Origin: an uncultured Nitrososphaerales archaeon
GTDB lineage: Archaea > Thermoproteota > Nitrososphaeria > Nitrososphaerales > JACAEJ01
Assembly (NCBI GenBank): GCA_938091495.1
Contig: CALLJF010000032.1
Location: 1-56,470 of the forward strand
DNA: 56,470 nt
Direction: 5' to 3'
Shown here: piece after piece, positions 51,939 through 56,470 of the stretch
Layout of the letters: each line of letters begins with the position of its first letter
Position numbering within the stretch: position 1 is the stretch's first letter
Notes under the pieces: model-generated
Databases searched by the model: none
What the model was told of the DNA's origin: nothing
Seen by the model: the letters and a program-made list of their open reading frames with translations, nothing else
Position numbers and translations under genes: made by a program

Positions 51939-52997
51939 TTAATGATTTAATGGCTTTATGTATTCCATACCTTTACCTTCAAGGGAACCTACCAAAACCT
52001 GGTGATAGACTTCCCCACTTCTCTTATCGACAACTTTCTCTAGCCTCCCCATAGCAACTATTTCATCATTAACCTCAAAGATTCCGCCGTACAAGCCTTC
52101 GTATGTAGCGACCTTCTTAATATCTTGCACTTTCTTACCCTCTTCTACTATAACTCTTTTCAATGAATAAGTGTGGGGGAGGAAGATAGACTCCGATGAA
52201 TCGGAAACTACTGCTCTAACCTTTACCATGCCTATGGGAGAAAAGACTTTGTCGCCATAATTCTCAGTGATCTCCGAATCTAGCCTTGCTGGATGTATAG
52301 AAAAATTTGTTCCTCTAAATGAGCCATAGTTCCACTTTCTACTATAGATCTTTCTGGCCTCTTCATAAGTCAAAGGATAATCCCGTGCCTTTTCTTTAAT
52401 CCAATTATGTAAAGCATTCCCGTGAAGTTTTTGAAAATTGCTCTTCTTTTCACTATATAAAGACAGGATAGTTTCTTTAACCCTTAGAGAATTATCCCTT
52501 CCATAAACAACAAGGTCTATGTCTGAGAATTCTGGCCTGTAGATGTTTATAAGAATAGATCCTGTTACACCTATACAGCTTAAAGGTGTGCTACTTTTAT
52601 TTGAGATTAAAGTGGCTAATCCTGCGACTTTCTCCTGCAATTTATCAGGCTTGTCAAGTTTTAATATTTCACCAAGTCTATGCTCAGGTCTATAATGCTC
52701 CTTTATCTTATTGTGAGGTACAGATGACATCTGTGTGTTAAAAACATCTGAGTAAAATACGTAATCTGAAAAATCTTTTTTTAGCAATTCTATATTCTTG
52801 AGCAAGTGGCTTATAGTATATGATGGCATGGCTCTTGCATACCTCTCTGAACCATTCCCCCACTTCCCAGCAGGATTTGGAAAATATCTGAGGTAAGATA
52901 ATACCCTATCTTTGGGATGCAAGTAACCAACAACGCAGAAGAAAAAATTTTCAGGGGTTCTTATGAAATCCTTGTCTTTGAAACCTCTTGTAATCAT
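51939..52997 (-). CDS. Pol-beta-type nucleotidyltransferase protein, paralog 1
   Basis: A 352-residue archaeal protein with a minimal nucleotidyltransferase core: IGVTGSILINIYRPEFSDIDLVVYG (about residues 142-166), the G-S and D-x-D that bind metal and NTP. A beta-rich N-terminal domain (FFFCVVGYLHPKDRVLSYLRYFPNPAGKWG) and a C-terminal domain (PIGMVKVRAVVSDSSESIFLPHTY) flank it. It shares all three parts with the neighbouring gene. The substrate is unknown. Members appear widespread in archaea, so a housekeeping role is likely. Confidence 0.8.
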   Translation of the reverse strand: MITRGFKDKDFIRTPENFFFCVVGYLHPKDRVLSYLRYFPNPAGKWGNGSERYARAMPSYTISHLLKNIELLKKDFSDYVFYSDVFNTQMSSVPHNKIKEHYRPEHRLGEILKLDKPDKLQEKVAGLATLISNKSSTPLSCIGVTGSILINIYRPEFSDIDLVVYGRDNSLRVKETILSLYSEKKSNFQKLHGNALHNWIKEKARDYPLTYEEARKIYSRKWNYGSFRGTNFSIHPARLDSEITENYGDKVFSPIGMVKVRAVVSDSSESIFLPHTYSLKRVIVEEGKKVQDIKKVATYEGLYGGIFEVNDEIVAMGRLEKVVDKRSGEVYHQVLVGSLEGKGMEYIKPLNH

Positions 52998-53046
52998 AAA
53001 AGAGATAGCAAATATTACCTATTTATTCAGATCGTTTGTAAAATTT

Positions 53047-54066
53047 TTAAGTTATAGTCACCATAAAGTCTGTTGGCTTGCTTCCCAAAAGAATTCTGAG
53101 ATAATCTTTGTCGCGAGTGATTACTCTCTCAACTTTGCCTTGAGCGATCACTATTTCATCTTTCTTCGCCTGTTCACAGAATCTCCCTCTAAACGATGCT
53201 ATCTCTTCTAGTCCATTCAGTCTCTGTCCTTCCATAAATTCAACATCTGTCACTTTGTAGACACATGGTGTAAATATGGATTCAGAGTCATCTAGAATCT
53301 TGGCTCTTATCTTTGCGTATCCTTCAGGCTTATAAATTATTTCGCCATACTTCTCTTTAACTTCATTCCAATCTTTAACATATCTTATAAAAAATTCTTT
53401 ACCTTCGAATACTCCTTGAAAATTCTTTCTAATTTCATGCTTTAAGAAATCTTCAAAGGACATTATCGTATCTTTTACGCGGAATTGATACAATCTTCTT
53501 AAACCTTCCATCTTGTATCGCGAGACATAACGCTCAGATGCCAAAAGTCTCTGCACAGTATCACGAACTCGAAGGCAGTTTTTTATGCCGTAGATTATTA
53601 TATCTATGTCAGATTTATCTGTACAGAGTCCCAACAATATAGAACCAGTTATACCTATCTTCTTCCAAGGTATCTTTGCTTTCTTCTTCAAAATTTTTGC
53701 GAAGAGCAGAGCTTGCCTCTCCAATTTACTCATTTGAACATTCTTTCTTAACTTTCTTAGCTTATCATTTGGTCTATAAACATGGATAACGCTCGAAAGA
53801 TCAACTTCCGGCATATATTCACCAAAGGCATCATCGAAGATTAAGAACTGAGGATATTTCTCCTTTAATATCCTGTATCTTTCATCTATGGAGTATACTT
53901 TTCTATATAGTATACTGTCGAGCTCTCTATCGCCTTTAGGGTCTGGGATATACCTAATGAGAGCAATTACCCTTTCTGAAGGATGGCATAATCCCTTTAC
54001 TTCGAAGATAGTTCCATCGTAAATCTTGATAAAATCCCCTTCACGCAATGTATGATGATCTGTCAC
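53047..54066 (-). CDS. Pol-beta-type nucleotidyltransferase protein, paralog 2
   Basis: A 339-residue tandem paralog of the preceding entry. The N-terminal GDFIKIYDGTIFEVKGLCHPSERVIALIRYIPDPKGDRE, the catalytic IGITGSILLGLCTDKSDIDIIIYGIKNCLRVRDTV and the C-terminal PEGYAKIRAKILDDSESIFTPCVYKVTDV align segment by segment with it. Identity is only moderate, so the duplication is old. The gap between them is 49 bases and they read the same way, suggesting a joint transcript. Substrate unknown. Confidence 0.8.
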   Translation of the reverse strand: MTDHHTLREGDFIKIYDGTIFEVKGLCHPSERVIALIRYIPDPKGDRELDSILYRKVYSIDERYRILKEKYPQFLIFDDAFGEYMPEVDLSSVIHVYRPNDKLRKLRKNVQMSKLERQALLFAKILKKKAKIPWKKIGITGSILLGLCTDKSDIDIIIYGIKNCLRVRDTVQRLLASERYVSRYKMEGLRRLYQFRVKDTIMSFEDFLKHEIRKNFQGVFEGKEFFIRYVKDWNEVKEKYGEIIYKPEGYAKIRAKILDDSESIFTPCVYKVTDVEFMEGQRLNGLEEIASFRGRFCEQAKKDEIVIAQGKVERVITRDKDYLRILLGSKPTDFMVTIT

Positions 54067-54100
54067 TATTCATCTACTTTGATCAGTTCTTTAAATTTAT

Positions 54101-55012
54101 CTAAAAAATAGGAGGGTAGCGAAACTTGGCGAGAAGCACTATCTTTGGCATTCCTGCTATGGATGGCTTTCTCATTCTGATGAAGATGTAAACAGCTACG
54201 ACGGCTATTACTACAATGCCTATGCCTATTGCCAACCAGACCCACAACTCCAATGGTGCACTAGGCCCTAAGAGATTGGTCTCCATCAATTTCATTCTCA
54301 TCATCAATCGCTCATCTGACCTTCTTTTCTGTAGCTCCATGACGCTACCGCCAACATTAGAAGAATAATATTGCTCGTAGATAAAATCCGATGTTCTATA
54401 ACTAACTACAAAAGCATCGAAAGTTCCTGCATCCACTGTTACTCTATCCAAAGTGTTGCCAACAGTGTAGTTTCGAGCGAGATGAGTAGTCTTCGTATAT
54501 GGAGGTTCTCCAGGAAAAGTTGCTGTCTCAGTCTTTGATAGACTGACATTCCATCTCTTTCCTTCTGTTAGAGGGAAGTCGAGTTCCTTAAGTGGAGGAT
54601 CATAGGTTATATTAGAGATTTGATAAAGAGTAAATTCTTCCCCTGTCTTTAGCCAATATTCCATATCTTCCTTAACAGTACGCAGATCTGACTTAAGTAA
54701 GTAGACCATACTTTTGACATTTAAGACGATAGTTGTAATATTCGTCATTACTACGAAGCAATCATATGTCGTTGTATCGACAGTAACACTGGCTTCTCCA
54801 ATAATCTCTCTAACAGTAGTTCCATTCGCTACAACATTACCTGTGTCAGGATCGAGGTATTCGACTTTATACGTCCAACGGTTACCTACAGAAAGGGATG
54901 GTTTTTGTGCTTCAGTAGCATCAACTTGGGGCGTTAATATAGCAGGTAGTATCATCAAGAAGACGAAAGCCATGGCAAGGGTTTTCCTAACTTCTTTTTG
55001 CATTGTTATCAC
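54101..55012 (-). CDS. Secreted protein with C-terminal membrane anchor
   Basis: I do not recognise a family. The 303-residue protein has an N-terminal signal peptide (KTLAMAFVFLMILPAILTPQVDATEA), an extracellular beta-rich region of about 200 residues beginning SLSVGNRWTYKVEY, with NGT, NIT and NVS glycosylation sites, and a C-terminal helix LELWVWLAIGIGIVVIAVVAVYIFIRMRK followed by a short basic tail. The NRWTYKVEY start resembles archaeal cell-surface proteins of unknown role. The last residues (LLAKFRYPPIF) look truncated relative to an ordinary tail, but nothing shows a frameshift. Confidence 0.75.
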   Translation of the reverse strand: MITMQKEVRKTLAMAFVFLMILPAILTPQVDATEAQKPSLSVGNRWTYKVEYLDPDTGNVVANGTTVREIIGEASVTVDTTTYDCFVVMTNITTIVLNVKSMVYLLKSDLRTVKEDMEYWLKTGEEFTLYQISNITYDPPLKELDFPLTEGKRWNVSLSKTETATFPGEPPYTKTTHLARNYTVGNTLDRVTVDAGTFDAFVVSYRTSDFIYEQYYSSNVGGSVMELQKRRSDERLMMRMKLMETNLLGPSAPLELWVWLAIGIGIVVIAVVAVYIFIRMRKPSIAGMPKIVLLAKFRYPPIF

Positions 55013-55130
55013 GACGCTTCAACTTATATACTGCAGATATTTAAAGAATAAGTTGCTCGAACGAGTTAAACGATCTAGTCAAGAATTAAAACATAAAACA
55101 TATCTTTGAATATTTATTTTAGCGAACATA

Positions 55131-56135
55131 ATGAAGGATTATTACAAAAGAATGGCTGACGAGATAATGATGGCGGCTCAGCTTGCTTCAGCTTTAGAGG
55201 TAAGCGGCACACCAAAGCCTGGCAATGTCCATAGAAATGCAGACTTCATAGATACAAGATTTGAGCATTACTTGGCTGGCTCTATAGCCATTGGACCTCA
55301 TATAAGGGAGGTTGCACTAAAGGGCATTGATGCAAGCCTAAATCTAATTAAGCTCAGCGAAATGAGGATTGGAAGGCATGTTAAAGAATCTGTTCATGAG
55401 GTGAAGCTATGGCACAAAGGAGGAAATACCCATTTGGGCATAATCTTGCTCTTCATCCCATTGGCAGCAGCGGCAGGATTCATGATTTCAAAATCTAAGA
55501 TAGAGCCTAATGAATTGCGTTCAAACCTATCCAAGATTATGAGGGAAACTACCTATCAAGATGCCATAGATGTTTGGGATGCCATTCTCGAATCTAGCGT
55601 CTCAGCCCTGGGTAGTTTAGAGGCAGAAGTTGCACCGGACCTTATGAGCATTGATGCAAAGAGCGAGATATTGGAGAAAAAACTCAGCCTATACGATTTG
55701 ATGAAGATTTCTTCTAAATGGGATAATATAGCTAAGGAACTAACAACAGGTATGAGAATTTCTTTTGATTTAGGCTATAGGACCCTTTCAGATGTCTATG
55801 AAAAGACAGGCGATATTAACACAGCAACTGTGCACACCTTTTTAACTATATTGGCAAAGCATCCTGATACACTTATCGCCAGAAAAGTTGGACTAAGGCA
55901 TACACAAGACATAAGCAAAGCAGTTAAAATAGGGTTGGTGGAAGCCAAAAAGATTTCAAGACAAGCTGAGATAATATTAACATTGGGAGGGCTAACTTCT
56001 AAGAATGGTAGAATGGAATTAGATCGCTTTGATAAGAAGTTAAGAGATCCTAGGAATAAATTGAACCCTGGTACGACCGCAGATATTGTGGCTTCATCCT
56101 TGATGATTGCCATTTTATGTGGAATGAGGGTATAG
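55131..56135 (+). CDS. CitG/MdcB-like triphosphoribosyl-dephospho-CoA synthase family protein
   Basis: A 334-residue all-helical protein. AAQLASALEVSGTPKPGNVHRNADFIDTRFEHYLAGSIAIGPHIREV at the N terminus matches CitG/MdcB, with the K-PGNVH nucleotide-binding segment; KLWHKGGNTHLGIILLFIPLAAAAG is the second signature. Citrate or malonate decarboxylase genes, the usual partners, are absent. Homologues lie in H4MPT gene clusters of methylotrophs and in methanogens, so a role in making the ribosyl-phosphate part of H4MPT is likely but undemonstrated. ATG 55131 is the start. Confidence 0.85.
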   Translation: MKDYYKRMADEIMMAAQLASALEVSGTPKPGNVHRNADFIDTRFEHYLAGSIAIGPHIREVALKGIDASLNLIKLSEMRIGRHVKESVHEVKLWHKGGNTHLGIILLFIPLAAAAGFMISKSKIEPNELRSNLSKIMRETTYQDAIDVWDAILESSVSALGSLEAEVAPDLMSIDAKSEILEKKLSLYDLMKISSKWDNIAKELTTGMRISFDLGYRTLSDVYEKTGDINTATVHTFLTILAKHPDTLIARKVGLRHTQDISKAVKIGLVEAKKISRQAEIILTLGGLTSKNGRMELDRFDKKLRDPRNKLNPGTTADIVASSLMIAILCGMRV

Positions 56136-56187
56136 GGAGATCATGTATGGAATAAGAATAAAAACTTCTTTTATTGACTATGCTTAA

Positions 56188-56262
56188 GCGGAGTTGGTCT
56201 AGCCTGGTCAGGATGTCAGCCCCCCAAGCTGAAGGTCGCGGGTTCAAATCCCGCACTCCGCA
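56188..56262 (+). tRNA. tRNA-Gly (CCC), with C33
   Basis: Acceptor stem GCGGAGT/ACTCCGC with A73; D arm GTCT-AGCCTGGTCA-GGAT; anticodon stem TCAGC/GCTGA; loop CCCCCAA giving anticodon CCC at positions 34-36; T arm GCGGG-TTCAAAT-CCCGC. The D-arm and acceptor fit archaeal glycine tRNAs. Position 33, normally U, is C. No encoded CCA and no intron. Confidence 0.88.
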
Positions 56263-56283
56263 TACATTGGGGAGTTAAATACG

Positions 56284-56295
56284 CATCTTTTTTTA
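56284..56295 (+). terminator. T-run terminator after tRNA-Gly
   Basis: CATCTTTTTTTA, seven T about 25 bases after the tRNA, fits an archaeal intrinsic termination signal. Confidence 0.45.
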
Positions 56296-56346
56296 CTATA
56301 GTGCAAAAAGGATGTCAGGAGACCTTGCCATTTGTCAAAAACGGAC

Positions 56347-56470
56347 TCAAGCAAAAATGAAGCATTCAACATCGAATTTCCCTCGGAATTCTCTGGGCTT
56401 TTCCACAGACATTATGACGACTCCCTCTCTGACATGGATTAAAGATATGAGATACCTTAAACTTAGGTCG
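56347..56470 (-). CDS. Partial protein, C-terminal 40 residues
   Basis: The minus strand is open from the right edge and reads ...DLSLRYLISLIHVREGVVIM then SVEKPREFRGKFDVECFIFA and a stop at 56347. It is absent from the ORF track. The even composition suggests a real C terminus whose body lies outside the window. I do not recognise it. Confidence 0.4.
   Translation of the reverse strand, partial: DLSLRYLISLIHVREGVVIMSVEKPREFRGKFDVECFIFA

Noticed and set aside
56050-56256. Minus-strand ORF MRDLNPRPSAWGADIL...
   Set aside because: It crosses tRNA-Gly; this N-terminal peptide is the familiar artefact of translating the complement of a tRNA gene.
1-56470. CRISPR arrays, insertion sequences and prophage
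   Set aside because: I saw no regularly spaced repeats, transposase motifs or phage structural genes. The only clear direct repeat is the 37-bp pair at 5300-5410.

Overview
This window is an AT-rich archaeal chromosome segment. Archaeal signs are TATA-box promoters, frequent TTG/GTG starts, a tRNA with bulge-helix-bulge introns, LysW-dependent amino acid synthesis, GatCAB with an archaeal-type AspRS, and the cofactors F420, methanofuran and tetrahydromethanopterin (H4MPT). LysW, GatCAB and multiple tRNA introns fit the TACK lineages (Bathyarchaeia or relatives); this is inference, since no rRNA or strong phylogenetic marker is present.

Layout. 1-406: 3' part of a minus-strand gene, possibly an ACT-like regulator, leaving the window. 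523-7406: arginine operon argG-argH-lysW-lysX-argC/lysY-lysZ-lysJ; lysW lacks a normal start codon and a 74-bp duplication separates argC from lysZ. 7407-9600: a decayed region with a dead HicBA pair, a tRNA-Tyr with two introns, a broken nitrilase gene and a broken HTH regulator. 9682-14931: gapN, a debranching-type glycosidase and a glycogen-synthase-like enzyme. 14951-19082: malate dehydrogenase and F420 genes (cofE, cofC, cofD) with a nitroreductase overlapping cofD. 19117-26630: aspS, a GT4 enzyme, gatC-gatA-gatB and a glutaminase-less asparagine-synthase-like protein. 26657-32056: Hrq1-like helicase, TMEM165/GDT1-type transporter, tatC, tatA and a heme-O-synthase-type prenyltransferase.

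32053-51768 is rich in C1-carrier genes: a sugar-phosphate set (PGI/PMI, phosphoesterase, GlmU-like protein), DUF447 and DHPS-like proteins, mtd, mptA, mptD, an antiporter, mfnB, and a minus-strand set mfnD-mfnF-DUF5305-mfnE-CofE paralog. A ferritin-like protein and a HisA-like protein follow, then fwdD-fwdB-fwdA. 51939-56470 holds two paralogous nucleotidyltransferases, a secreted membrane-anchored protein, a CitG-like protein, tRNA-Gly and the tail of a minus-strand gene.

Taken together, the genes imply formyl-methanofuran/methylene-H4MPT C1 metabolism with F420 as hydride carrier. Many genes for making all three cofactors are present, and several unassigned proteins sit among them (CofE paralog, HisA-like, CitG-like, DUF447, DHPS-like, stand-alone nitroreductase). 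These are the best candidates for undescribed steps. mcr, mch, ftr, mer, fwdC, mfnA, mfnC and cofGH are not in the window, so methanogenesis cannot be inferred.
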